Shown here: positions 17,488 to 25,772 of the stretch, in pieces | Position numbering within the stretch: position 1 is the stretch's first letter | Layout: the number at the start of each line of letters is the position of its first letter | Assembly (NCBI GenBank): GCA_965232165.1 | Contig: CBDDOY010000001.1 | Location: 744,001 to 808,000 of the forward strand | Direction of reading: 5' to 3' | DNA length: 64,000 nt | Origin: UBA2779 sp965232165 | GTDB taxonomy: Bacteria; Spirochaetota; Spirochaetia; DSM-2461 | Notes under the pieces: generated by a model | What the model saw: the letters and a program-made list of their open reading frames with translations, nothing else | Told to the model about the DNA's origin: nothing | Databases searched by the model: none | Position numbers and translations under genes: made by a program

Positions 17488-20361
17488 TTACAACCCCCGA
17501 AATTTCAGAGCTTCAGCCGCAATTTCACGTAGAGCCGCAACCCGGCTCTCTCTTGAGATGGCCGACAAAGTATCAATAGAACTCTTTTTATCTTCCTGAG
17601 CGGAGTTGGAGTCATCAAGAATATCCACAGCCGCATCATATTCTCGTATTCCTTGTTCGGCATCCAGTCTTATTTCTCTCACGGCTAGATACCAGATAGT
17701 GTCACCTCTTCGGATAGTGGTTTTACCGGTATCAGGCAAAATCAGTGTATTTCCCGGGTAAATCCAGTCTGGATCTTTGCCGGTAAACACTCTGTAGTCT
17801 AAGTCTTTGTAGCCATTGAGTACCGCAATTTCGTTTGCGATCAAATGAATATCGGCCTCGGATATGGTCACGCGGCCGTTTATATCAAGATATGAATGGG
17901 CTTCTTCAAGTGTTTTCGGAATTTTATTCACGTCAATGGAGGCGCCTTGAGTGCTTGTTTGGACAGTAGCAGGTGTCGATTCATTTGTTTTTTGATCGGT
18001 CTCTTGAATGGATACCTTAACGATTTCATCTGGCGCATTGCCGCTTTCCGCAGCCTCGACAATCTCAGAGGCTGTGCCTGCCGCTTCTTCGCCTTGAATG
18101 GGGGACTTGACGGTTCCATCTGGTGCGCTGCCGCCTTCCGCAGCCTCGACAACCTCAGAGGCTGCAACTGCCGCTTCTTCGTCTTGAATGGGAATCTTGA
18201 CGGTTCCATCTGGTGCGCTGCCGCCTTCCGCCATTTCGGCGATCTCGCTCTTGGCAGTTGTGATTTCAGTTTCCGTATCCTGGGGGTTGTATACGGCTGC
18301 TTCTCCGTCTTCTTCTTCGGCTGCTTCATATTCGGTTTCAACGGAAGGCGATTCCTTCAGTCTAAGTATTTGCCCCCAGGGCGCCGTTCCTGTGAAATCC
18401 CAAATGGCTCCGCCGGCAAATAATAGAGGAAGGATAATCAGAATAAGCTGTGGACTAAACGTGCGTCGGCCCCTGCGCTGTACGGCGGGCGGGGCCGAAA
18501 TGGGAGCGGCAGTTTTTACAGGGCTTACTGCCGGTTTCTTCGCTTCGACAGGCTTTTTAACCACAGGCGGTTTTGGGGCCTTGTCCGGCTTCTTCTTTTC
18601 AACAGGTTTCCTCACCGGCGCCGGTTGTTTAACTTCTTCCGGTTCTTCCTCAGGCATGGGCGGTTCTTTTTCTTTTGGATTATACAGCAGCGCCATCTGT
18701 TGCGGGGAAAGTGGACCCTCTTCATGGCCGCGAAGACTTCTGATCAGCTTAAGGAGTCTCTCTCGATTATCGTTCCAGGGGGGGGCATCCAGATTCATGA
18801 TTTGATTGGTTCTTTCGTTTATGGCCTTCGCGTTCGCAAAATCCTTGGCGGTGATATTCCTCTTCACTGACTGCCAGAGCAGCCCAGGATTTTCGTTAAG
18901 ATAAAGATCTCCAAAGAAAGGAAAAACAGCATCAGGCTGAGGGGATCGCTTCATCAGTGAATTGATCAGGGAAACCAATGCAAGGCCATCCTTCAATAAG
19001 GGATGCTGCGCCGGAAGATTTCTGCAAGTCATCGATAAAATCGTAGACACATTGGAGAAATAGAACCAAGACAATCCATGCAATGAGGAGTTGCCCTGTT
19101 TAAGAGTGGTTCGGAAGTTCTGGGCAGCTTTCTGCAGAAGCGGACTAACCGCAGCCTGCTTGACGCCGTCGCGAAATGCCTGAAAACAATCCCCAAGCAC
19201 TGAGATGCTCTCGGCTTCTTCAGGAAGAATGTTGTCCTTTATGCAGGTTAACATATAGTTGACATACTTATTGACAATCTGGTCTTCTTGGATGCTTGAC
19301 GCAATAAATTTGACGGGATACCCATCCGGTATGCTGAATGAGACATCCGTCATACCAGAGCGATAGCGCACGGTTTTCTTGGCAGCATTTACCGATAAGC
19401 CTTCATCAATATCTCCATCAAAAAGTACATCAGGGAGGCCTGCATGGTGTATGCGCCATCCATTTTTTTGGCGGCTTATAACTGATTCTTGAAATGACCC
19501 CTTTCTCGTGTCTGCCATGTCGACAATTTCCAATGTTGACGGAGTGCTCCCTCGGACAGGGAAGAGATGTTTGAGCTTGCGCTGCAACTCTGAATCGGCA
19601 GTGAATACACGCAGTTTATTGCGGCGGTGCCGATGCCGTTTCAACAGGCAGATATAAGTATATGCATCGGGGGAATTGATATCGTCGTATGTCAAATCAC
19701 TTATGCATGAGCCGATTAGGTCGGGATCGATACCGCTATCGATGAGATCGCGCATGAATCCTTGATGGGCCGTAATCGACAGGAGTTCCCCTGCCTCGCA
19801 CCAGAAGGCATTACCGCCTGTTAGGATTAAACCAGCGTCCGAAAAATCCTGCTTAATATATCGGAAGGGATTGCGGTAATACTCGGCCTTGGCTTCTTCA
19901 AATACTCGGACGAAGTGTTTATCTTGCTTCTCTCTCTTATGCAGATCGAAAACAACTTGATCATCATAGCGAAGATTGATATTCCCGCTGGAATAAAACC
20001 ACACCATATAGCGTTTCTCGCCGTCTTTAACCCTGTGGTAGTCGGTCAATTCATCTGTGGGCAGGGCAAAGCTTTCGAAAAAACGTTTCATTGTTTCAAC
20101 GACATTGGTGTCTCCAAGATATCGGCTGTGATACTTGGGTACATTGAGAATTTCCAATAATGGATTCCCTACATGATTATCAGTAATGACGACTGTTGAT
20201 ATTTCTTTGTGAATTTCATTAGTGAGAACTGGCGAGTTGCCAATTCGAAGGAATGGACGGATATCCCCCAGCTCATTGCCTAGGTACACAATATAGCACT
20301 CACGGTCAATATGAAAAACGCGGGACTCGGGAGGAATGAAATCAGGCATATTGTGGTCCAT
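17488..20361 (-). CDS. large membrane protein: cytoplasmic domain, Pro/Lys linker, one TM segment, repeats and LysM-like end
   Basis: A 957-residue protein (ATG 20361; a TTG one codon upstream is also in frame). Residues 1 to about 560 are a soluble, unrecognised region with no signal peptide, so probably cytoplasmic. Residues about 566-632 are rich in Pro, Lys and Glu (KKPDKAPKPP, KKPVEAKKPA). A single hydrophobic segment LILIILPLLFAGGAIW lies at about 640-655. After it comes an acidic region with three near-identical repeats of about 30 residues (EGGSAPDGTVK), then a LysM-like region with YPGNTLILPDTG and RRGDTIWYLA at about 869-893. The predicted topology would join the cytoplasm to the periplasm and perhaps peptidoglycan. 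It lies upstream of cfpA on the same strand, so a link to the filament is a reasonable guess only. Confidence 0.7.
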   Translation of the reverse strand: MDHNMPDFIPPESRVFHIDRECYIVYLGNELGDIRPFLRIGNSPVLTNEIHKEISTVVITDNHVGNPLLEILNVPKYHSRYLGDTNVVETMKRFFESFALPTDELTDYHRVKDGEKRYMVWFYSSGNINLRYDDQVVFDLHKREKQDKHFVRVFEEAKAEYYRNPFRYIKQDFSDAGLILTGGNAFWCEAGELLSITAHQGFMRDLIDSGIDPDLIGSCISDLTYDDINSPDAYTYICLLKRHRHRRNKLRVFTADSELQRKLKHLFPVRGSTPSTLEIVDMADTRKGSFQESVISRQKNGWRIHHAGLPDVLFDGDIDEGLSVNAAKKTVRYRSGMTDVSFSIPDGYPVKFIASSIQEDQIVNKYVNYMLTCIKDNILPEEAESISVLGDCFQAFRDGVKQAAVSPLLQKAAQNFRTTLKQGNSSLHGLSWFYFSNVSTILSMTCRNLPAQHPLLKDGLALVSLINSLMKRSPQPDAVFPFFGDLYLNENPGLLWQSVKRNITAKDFANAKAINERTNQIMNLDAPPWNDNRERLLKLIRSLRGHEEGPLSPQQMALLYNPKEKEPPMPEEEPEEVKQPAPVRKPVEKKKPDKAPKPPVVKKPVEAKKPAVSPVKTAAPISAPPAVQRRGRRTFSPQLILIILPLLFAGGAIWDFTGTAPWGQILRLKESPSVETEYEAAEEEDGEAAVYNPQDTETEITTAKSEIAEMAEGGSAPDGTVKIPIQDEEAAVAASEVVEAAEGGSAPDGTVKSPIQGEEAAGTASEIVEAAESGNAPDEIVKVSIQETDQKTNESTPATVQTSTQGASIDVNKIPKTLEEAHSYLDINGRVTISEADIHLIANEIAVLNGYKDLDYRVFTGKDPDWIYPGNTLILPDTGKTTIRRGDTIWYLAVREIRLDAEQGIREYDAAVDILDDSNSAQEDKKSSIDTLSAISRESRVAALREIAAEALKFRGL
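17990..18250 (-). repeat. in-frame tandem repeats in the LysM-like protein gene
   Basis: Three copies of a roughly 90-base unit encode SEIAEMAEGGSAPDGTVK-type blocks. DNA similarity between copies is high (TTGACGGTTCCATCTGGTGC occurs twice unchanged), so copy number may vary between strains by slippage or recombination. Confidence 0.75.
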
Positions 20362-20495
20362 CAAATTCGATTTATATGAATTATACTCTGTTATGGTCTT
20401 TTAAACAAGGGAGTTTCTTGCAAAGTTATATTTTTTACCCTATACGCAGGGGCAGCAGCTTCTGCAATCTTTGTGCCCTAGTTTTCTGTAACTCA

Positions 20496-20627
20496 AAATC
20501 AATATATGGGCGCAGCCCTTCGGGTCGGGTTTCCCGCTCCAATGCCTTAATCCGGCAGCCTGTTCCCGGCTCATTGCCAATCGCCGGGATGGCAGCCAGC
20601 GGCATTTCCGCTGCAATCCCTTGAGCT
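20496..20627 (+). repeat. dispersed repeat R1, copy 2
   Basis: Same orientation as 2811-2940 and inverted relative to 28002-28132. Differences are scattered substitutions and small gaps, for example GTTCCCGGCTC for CCCCCCGGCTC. It lies upstream of the membrane-protein gene. Confidence 0.8.
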
Positions 20628-21036
20628 TTCATGAGTTAATCTGCCGTGTGCAGCAGCGCCGCCCTCAAGCGGAATGGGATAACATTGGAATCATATTGTG
20701 TACGGTGCATTAGATATCTTAAGAGACTGATATTTCAACGGCGAGTCAAGTTTCAGGCCGTGGGGATTTAGAGAGTCCCGAAAGGCATTTCACAGCGCTA
20801 TTCGTCAGGACATGCTGGTTTCATCGATCTGTGTGAAAGCCAATGATGCAAACCTTCGCTAAGACAGGTCTCGGAGGAGAACGGACTTAGCTGACAGCCG
20901 GCATCCGCTTCAAATACCTAATCAGGTGAAGATAGGCTGGTACCGGGCCCCGAGAGGGAACGCCCAAAACGGCCTCGAAAATCTCAATCCCGTACCGCAA
21001 GATGCTTCCCTGCCGCCAAGATGCTAATGGGGCCCG
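20628..21036. other. intergenic region without a recognised gene
   Basis: About 400 bases between the R1 copy and the end of deoB. No reading frame with a recognisable product and no tRNA. The base composition is like coding or structured RNA rather than AT-rich spacer (for example GGTACCGGGCCCCGAGAGGG at 20939-20958). I compared it by eye with RNase P, tmRNA and common riboswitch cores and found no match. A decayed gene is the other possibility. Confidence 0.4.
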
Positions 21037-22245
21037 TTAGCTTACGGACATCTCTACAAAAGACTTCCCAGGCCCCTTGACCGCCTTGCCGAATAGGCAC
21101 TGAACAGAGGCCGATACATCGGCAAAGCTTCTGCGCACGCCCAGAGAATTCACGTCGGCAGAATGCAGCGCCTGGCCGATGATTCTAAACAGTACAGGCA
21201 CATGCTCACGGGTATGATCCGTACCCTTGAAGGTCGGGTCGCAGCCATGATCGGCACTTACAATGATGACATCGCCGGTCTTCAGTTTCGCCTCAAGCTC
21301 GGGCAGGAAGCTGTCGATTTCAGCCACCGCATCGTGATAGCCCCGTGAATCTCGACGATGTCCGTATATCATGTCGGTATCCACCAGGTTGATGAACACG
21401 AACTGGTTATCTGCATGTTCATCGGCTGCAACGGCAAGGGAGCGTTCCATACACGCAGGATTTCCGGCATCGTGACAGGAGAGGTCTATGCCCTGTTCGT
21501 TGAAGATGGCGCCGATTTTGCCAATGGCGACCGTTTGGACACCTTGAGACTGGAGATGATCGAGAAGAGATTTGTCCGGCAGCTCAATTGACCAGTCATG
21601 CCTGTCCCCTGTCCGCGTAAAACTGCCGGACTTACCGGTAAAGGGCCGGGCGATGACTCGGCCCACCCTGTAGGGATCGCACAAACCCCGCGCAATTTCA
21701 CACAGGCGGTACAACTCACCCTTGGGGAAGATGTTCGAGTGCGCCGCAATCTGAAACACGGAGTCTGCCGATGTGTAGCATATAGGCATACCGGTTCGAA
21801 TATGTTCATCCCCTAATTCTCTGATAATATCCGTCCCCGATGCCGCTTTGTTGCCGAGAATCCCCGGCACACCGGTTTTGGCGATAAACTCGGCTGTCAG
21901 CCCGTCGGGAAAAGACGGAGCCCTGCTCGGAAAAATATGAAAGGGCTCTGTCAATTCGATACCGGCCATCTCCCAATGTCCCGTGGTGGTGTCCTTTCCG
22001 GGAGACCTCTCGCACATGGCGCCGAATTTGGCGCTGGTTGCCATTTCCGGCGCACAGCCCTGAATCTCCCGTCCCAGGAGTGCGGCGGCGTTCCCCAAAC
22101 CCATGCGGCGAAGGTTGGGCCAATGCACTCCGCCGAGGGCCGCAGCAATTCCCGCCGCCGTGTTGGCTCCCTCATCACCGTACTTCCCGGCATCAGGGAG
22201 TTCGCCTATGCCGAAACTATCGATAACAATCAGGAAAACCCTCAT
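21037..22245 (-). CDS. deoB: phosphopentomutase
   Basis: Interconverts deoxyribose/ribose 1-phosphate and 5-phosphate, the entry step from nucleoside phosphorolysis. It belongs to the alkaline-phosphatase superfamily: metal-binding VIDSFGIGELPDA at the N-terminus, phosphorylated Thr region SPGKDTTTGHWEM at about residue 80, and the C-terminal metal motifs NLVDTDMIYGHRRD and VSADHGCDPTFKGTDHTRE. Length of 402 matches the family. Its ATG overlaps the deoC stop by one base. As the last gene of the microcompartment operon, it would supply deoxyribose-5-phosphate to DeoC. There is no obvious N-terminal extension that would target it into the shell, so it probably works in the cytosol. Confidence 0.95.
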   Translation of the reverse strand: MRVFLIVIDSFGIGELPDAGKYGDEGANTAAGIAAALGGVHWPNLRRMGLGNAAALLGREIQGCAPEMATSAKFGAMCERSPGKDTTTGHWEMAGIELTEPFHIFPSRAPSFPDGLTAEFIAKTGVPGILGNKAASGTDIIRELGDEHIRTGMPICYTSADSVFQIAAHSNIFPKGELYRLCEIARGLCDPYRVGRVIARPFTGKSGSFTRTGDRHDWSIELPDKSLLDHLQSQGVQTVAIGKIGAIFNEQGIDLSCHDAGNPACMERSLAVAADEHADNQFVFINLVDTDMIYGHRRDSRGYHDAVAEIDSFLPELEAKLKTGDVIIVSADHGCDPTFKGTDHTREHVPVLFRIIGQALHSADVNSLGVRRSFADVSASVQCLFGKAVKGPGKSFVEMSVS

Positions 22246-23027
22246 CAGTAGTTGCCCTCGGCGCTGCTTCCTGTCATGACCTTAACACTGGAGCCAATGC
22301 CCAGCCGGTTTGCCCCGGCCTCTATCATCGCCGCGGCCGTGGCCCAGTCCCGGATGCCGCCAGAGGCCTTGACACCCATGTCAGGCCCTACGGCATGACG
22401 CATCAGCCGCACATCCTCCACGGTGGCGCCGCCGCCGGAGAATCCGGTGCTCGTCTTGACAAAGTCGGCCTCGGCTTTTTTGGCCAGTTCACAGGCTATC
22501 AGCTTCTCTTCCTGATTCAGCATACAGGTTTCGATAATCACCTTGAGAACAGTGCTTGGTCTAGTGGCCCGGCGCACGGCGAGTATGTCCTCTTCCACCG
22601 ATTTGTAGTTTCCGGAGCGCAGAAATCCCACGTTGATCACCATATCGATTTCGGCCGCTCCATCGGCGATTGCCTCCCTGGCCTCAAAGGCTTTCGCCCT
22701 GGAAGTCATTGCGCCAAGGGGGAAGCCGACAACGGCACAAACACCGGTGTCCGTGCCCTGAAGCTTGGGAGCGACATAGCTTACCCAGTTGGAATTAACA
22801 CATAGCGATTTGAAGTTGTACTGCCTGCACTCTGCTGCAACCTGATCGTATTGGGCGCAGGCCGCCTCGGGTTTCAACAGGGTGTGGTCGATGTAACGGG
22901 CCATTTCGGCATGTCCAATGACCGTATGGCGGGACATTTCTTTGGTTTCCGGCGAAGACAGACCGGCCGCTCCTAGGCGGCGTATAACCTCCTCGGCAAT
23001 ACGTTCGATTAACTGTTCTTTATTCAC
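22245..23027 (-). CDS. deoC: deoxyribose-phosphate aldolase with N-terminal encapsulation-type helix
   Basis: Cleaves 2-deoxyribose-5-phosphate to glyceraldehyde-3-phosphate and acetaldehyde. The class I aldolase core is complete: EIDMVINVGFL (Asp), the Schiff-base lysine in DFVKTSTGF, and GVKASGGIRDW. About 40 residues precede the core, beginning MNKEQLIERIAEEVIRRLG, an amphipathic helix plus a linker that is typical of cargo peptides of bacterial microcompartments and absent from ordinary DeoC. The start is GTG 23027, with GAAGGAGG upstream and overlapping the rpiB stop (GTGA). Inside the shell the acetaldehyde would pass to the neighbouring aldehyde dehydrogenase. Confidence 0.95.
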   Translation of the reverse strand: MNKEQLIERIAEEVIRRLGAAGLSSPETKEMSRHTVIGHAEMARYIDHTLLKPEAACAQYDQVAAECRQYNFKSLCVNSNWVSYVAPKLQGTDTGVCAVVGFPLGAMTSRAKAFEAREAIADGAAEIDMVINVGFLRSGNYKSVEEDILAVRRATRPSTVLKVIIETCMLNQEEKLIACELAKKAEADFVKTSTGFSGGGATVEDVRLMRHAVGPDMGVKASGGIRDWATAAAMIEAGANRLGIGSSVKVMTGSSAEGNY

Positions 23028-23503
23028 CTGATTCCTCCTTCGCGCTCGAGGGCCATTATCTTGTTTATTCGTTCCAGATGCCGGCCTCCCTGAAATTTGG
23101 TTTCCAGCCAGGTTTTCACCATGACACAGAGTTCCGCCTTGTCGTGCAATGGGCCGCCTAGGGTGAGGATGTTGGCGTTATTGTGCTGCCTGCTGTTGAG
23201 TATGGTCTTCATGCTGTAGCACAGGGCGGCGCGTATACCCTTCACCTTGTTGCAAGCCATAGATGACCCGATTCCGGCACCATCCAGCATGATTCCCCTC
23301 TCGCAGTCTCCAGAAATAACCTTACGGCAGACAGCCTCGGCTATATCGGGATAATCCACCTTTTCAGGGCCATGACATCCGAGGTCTTTTACCACATAAC
23401 CCAGGGTTTCCAGATAAGGGATAATGGCGTTCTTCTCATCCAAGGCGCCATGATCGGAGCCGATGGCCACCCTTCTGACATTGTCTTTGAGATTAATTTC
23501 CAT
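23024..23503 (-). CDS. rpiB: RpiB/LacAB-family sugar-phosphate isomerase
   Basis: Probable ribose-5-phosphate isomerase B (159 residues): GSDHGALDEK near the N-terminus, DYPDIAEAV, GIGSSMACNKVKGIRAALC and SRQHNNANILTLGG. In E. coli RpiB a Cys in CGTGIG is the catalytic base; here the same place reads LDGAGIG (Asp74), so the base must be another residue, as happens in some other RpiB subfamilies. RpiB proteins are a hallmark of sugar-phosphate-utilising microcompartment loci. GGAAGG lies six bases before the ATG. No clear encapsulation peptide is seen, although the first ten residues are extra relative to short RpiB proteins. Confidence 0.88.
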   Translation of the reverse strand: MEINLKDNVRRVAIGSDHGALDEKNAIIPYLETLGYVVKDLGCHGPEKVDYPDIAEAVCRKVISGDCERGIMLDGAGIGSSMACNKVKGIRAALCYSMKTILNSRQHNNANILTLGGPLHDKAELCVMVKTWLETKFQGGRHLERINKIMALEREGGIR

Positions 23504-23505
23504 AT

Positions 23506-23781
23506 TCAGCCTTCCAACGTGACTTCATCGATTATTCCGGCAATTACCGTACGGATTGGACCCATCGCGGCCTTGCCTAGAATCTGCCTGGCCGAGCCTC
23601 CCTCGTCGATAACCAGCACACAGTCTCCGGGACCGGCTTGAACGGCATCGACGGCGAGAAAAGAGCCGCCTATGAGTTCGCCATCGGGCTTCATTCGCCG
23701 AAGGAGCAGGAGCTTTTCGCCATGGTACATGGGGCTTTTGATGGTGCAGACGGCATGCCCCAGCACCTTTGCCAGCATCAT
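23506..23781 (-). CDS. microcompartment vertex protein BMC-P (EutN/CcmL family), first of four
   Basis: Pentameric shell protein that caps the vertices of a polyhedral microcompartment. The product begins MMLAKVLGHAVCTIKSP, has the family pattern GGSFLAVDAVQAGPGDCVLV and ends IIDEVTLEG. The start ATG overlaps the TGA of the next upstream BMC-P gene (ATGATG). A longer in-frame extension to 23817 has no family similarity. About 91 residues is the normal size. It is followed after two bases by rpiB. Confidence 0.9.
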   Translation of the reverse strand: MMLAKVLGHAVCTIKSPMYHGEKLLLLRRMKPDGELIGGSFLAVDAVQAGPGDCVLVIDEGGSARQILGKAAMGPIRTVIAGIIDEVTLEG

Positions 23782-24035
23782 AAGGCATCGATGATGCCGA
23801 TAATGGCGGCATCGCAAGGATTGAACCAGTCCGGCATACTCATGGCTGCTTCCTTCCCTCCCTCGAACATCACCTTATCTCCCTCACCAGACCTCACGGT
23901 GTCCACGGCGACGATGGGCATACCGCTCTTCCGGCCCCGCTCGTCGATGGGCTGAACAAGGAGCAGGGGCTTTCCCTGAAGACTCTCGATCTTTTCCTCA
24001 CAAACCACCCGCCCGATCACGCATCCAATCTTCAT
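23778..24035 (-). CDS. microcompartment vertex protein BMC-P, second
   Basis: An 85-residue EutN/CcmL-family protein: MKIGCVIGRVVCEEK, then GKPLLLVQPIDERG, IVAVDTVRSGEGDKVMFEGG and the closing AAIIGIIDAL. The ATG at 24035 follows the aldehyde dehydrogenase stop by two bases. The frame extends 57 codons further upstream inside the dehydrogenase gene without any similarity, so the short form is chosen. It differs clearly from the other three BMC-P proteins, which argues for separate vertex or complex roles rather than recent copies. Confidence 0.9.
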   Translation of the reverse strand: MKIGCVIGRVVCEEKIESLQGKPLLLVQPIDERGRKSGMPIVAVDTVRSGEGDKVMFEGGKEAAMSMPDWFNPCDAAIIGIIDAL

Positions 24036-24037
24036 GG

Positions 24038-25474
24038 CTAGACGATCCTGAACCTGTCCACCAGGGTGCAGCGGCGTTCCCGTGTAAAAGTTTGAGATCG
24101 GGTGAGACCCTCTCCGGTAGGACTGGCGATGGTGAAGGAAGGAAATCCTGCCCCGCCGTATCCAAGACCGGCGTAGCAGGGGCCGTTCTTCACGAACAGG
24201 GAGCAATCCATCAGACGCGCCATCTGCGAGAGCTTGTCGACATTGCGGGAATGCATAACCGCCGTATGTCTATATCCGTGCTCCAAGGCATAGGCTAGTC
24301 TGATGGCTGTGTCCACATCCTGAACCCTTGCGAGAGGAAGCACCGGCATGAGTTGCTCTGTTCCCATCAGGGGATGATCCGCTGGAACCTCACATAGGAG
24401 GATTCGGACATTTTCAGGAATATAAACGCCTATATGGGAGGCGATGAGCTGGGGGGATTTTCCCACATATTTCTTGTTGACCTCGCCTGTTTCCAGGATG
24501 ATGAGTTCGGCAATCTTCTCAATTTCACGTGGAGAGAGTTCATAGGCGCCGCTGGAGACCATGGCCGCCTTCAGGGCATCGGCAACGGTATCGACGACGA
24601 TTACTTCCTTCTCGCAGATGCAGATAATGTTGTGATCGAAGCCGGCTCCTTTGACGATGTCGGCTCCGGCCTTTTCTATGTCGGCACTCTCATCGACGAC
24701 ACAGGGAGGATTGCCGGGGCCGGCGGCGATGACTTTCTTACCGCTGCGCATCGCCGTACGAACGACGCCGGGTCCGCCGGTTACGGTCAGGAGGGATATG
24801 TCGGGATGCTTCATCATGGCCTGGGCCGATTTTATGTCAGGCATGGCCACCGCCGTGATAAGGTGTTCTGGCCCGCCGGCTTCTTTTACCGCTTTGGCTA
24901 AGAGAGTTACGGCCAATGATGAGCATTCCCTGGCAGCGGGATGGGGGTTGAACAGCACCGCATTTCCGGCGGCTATCATGCCGATGGCGTTGCAGATCAC
25001 GGTGGAGGTGGGGTTGGTGCTGGGGATGATGGAGCCGATCACGCCATAGGGCGCCCGCTCGATCAGTGTGAGTCCATGCTCATCGGTAAACACGTACGGC
25101 CGGACATCTTCGACGCCGGGAGTTTTCTCCGCCGCCAGTTGATTCTTCAGCGTCTTGTCCCTCGTATTCCCCATACCGGTTTCTTCGGCCGCCTTTTCGG
25201 CCAGCATGGAGGCGTTTGCCTGAATGACCGACCGCATTGCAGAGATGATGGAGCGTCTCTTTTTCAGGCCCGATTCGACGAGTTCGGCCTGGGCACGCTT
25301 CGCAGCTCTCACGGCCATGTCTATATCCTGAAATATGCCGTCATCGCTATTGACAGCCGATTTCACGCCGTCCGTTTTGCCGGGAGTTATAACGCCTTCG
25401 AAATCTCCGGAGGCAGATTCGGCGAATTCCGTTATGACTTCGGCAATGACTCGTTTGATCTCGTCCAACTGCAT
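24038..25474 (-). CDS. pduP: CoA-acylating aldehyde dehydrogenase, microcompartment type (PduP/EutE-like)
   Basis: Oxidises the aldehyde made in the lumen (here acetaldehyde from DeoC) to acetyl-CoA with NAD+. The protein is 478 residues from ATG 25474. MQLDEIKRVIAEVITEF at the start is another amphipathic encapsulation-type helix, followed by a flexible linker to about residue 45. The dehydrogenase core shows IIPSTNPTSTVICNAIG, LTVTGGPGVVRTAM, AGPGNPPCVVDE, FDHNIICICEKEV with the catalytic Cys, and PTGEGLTRSQTFTRERRC close to the C-terminus. A longer frame to 25621 runs through the upstream BMC-P gene and has no family similarity. No phosphotransacylase gene is seen nearby. Confidence 0.95.
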   Translation of the reverse strand: MQLDEIKRVIAEVITEFAESASGDFEGVITPGKTDGVKSAVNSDDGIFQDIDMAVRAAKRAQAELVESGLKKRRSIISAMRSVIQANASMLAEKAAEETGMGNTRDKTLKNQLAAEKTPGVEDVRPYVFTDEHGLTLIERAPYGVIGSIIPSTNPTSTVICNAIGMIAAGNAVLFNPHPAARECSSLAVTLLAKAVKEAGGPEHLITAVAMPDIKSAQAMMKHPDISLLTVTGGPGVVRTAMRSGKKVIAAGPGNPPCVVDESADIEKAGADIVKGAGFDHNIICICEKEVIVVDTVADALKAAMVSSGAYELSPREIEKIAELIILETGEVNKKYVGKSPQLIASHIGVYIPENVRILLCEVPADHPLMGTEQLMPVLPLARVQDVDTAIRLAYALEHGYRHTAVMHSRNVDKLSQMARLMDCSLFVKNGPCYAGLGYGGAGFPSFTIASPTGEGLTRSQTFTRERRCTLVDRFRIV

Positions 25475-25484
25475 TTCCGCTTCC

Positions 25485-25772
25485 TTATCTCTTGTAGGTG
25501 ATCTTCCCGCCCTCGTCGATGATGTCGATGAGCGCGACGATGAGGGCATCGACAGGCTTGTCGGCGGTTTCTCTTGTCCAGCGAACGCTGCTCCCCCGGC
25601 AGAGCATGACGAGGTCATCATCCCGAGAATTTACCTGATCCAGGGCAATCAATCGGCTGCCGCGCTTCTTGCCGTGGTGATCGCATACCTCGACGATGCG
25701 CCAGACGGCGCCGGGGATATCCGCAGCGCTTCTGGAAGGAACCGCCGTTCCCACGACACGGGCGAGGGTCAT
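25485..25772 (-). CDS. microcompartment vertex protein BMC-P, third
   Basis: 95-residue EutN/CcmL-family protein: MTLARVVGTAVPSRSAADI, then GSRLIALDQVNSRDDDLVML, and VDALIVALIDIIDEGGK near the end. The start overlaps the stop of the fourth BMC-P by four bases (ATGA-type). It resembles the fourth protein in length and in the RGSSVRWT/TGSSARYT segment, so those two probably arose by duplication and may form a mixed vertex. Confidence 0.92.
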   Translation of the reverse strand: MTLARVVGTAVPSRSAADIPGAVWRIVEVCDHHGKKRGSRLIALDQVNSRDDDLVMLCRGSSVRWTRETADKPVDALIVALIDIIDEGGKITYKR

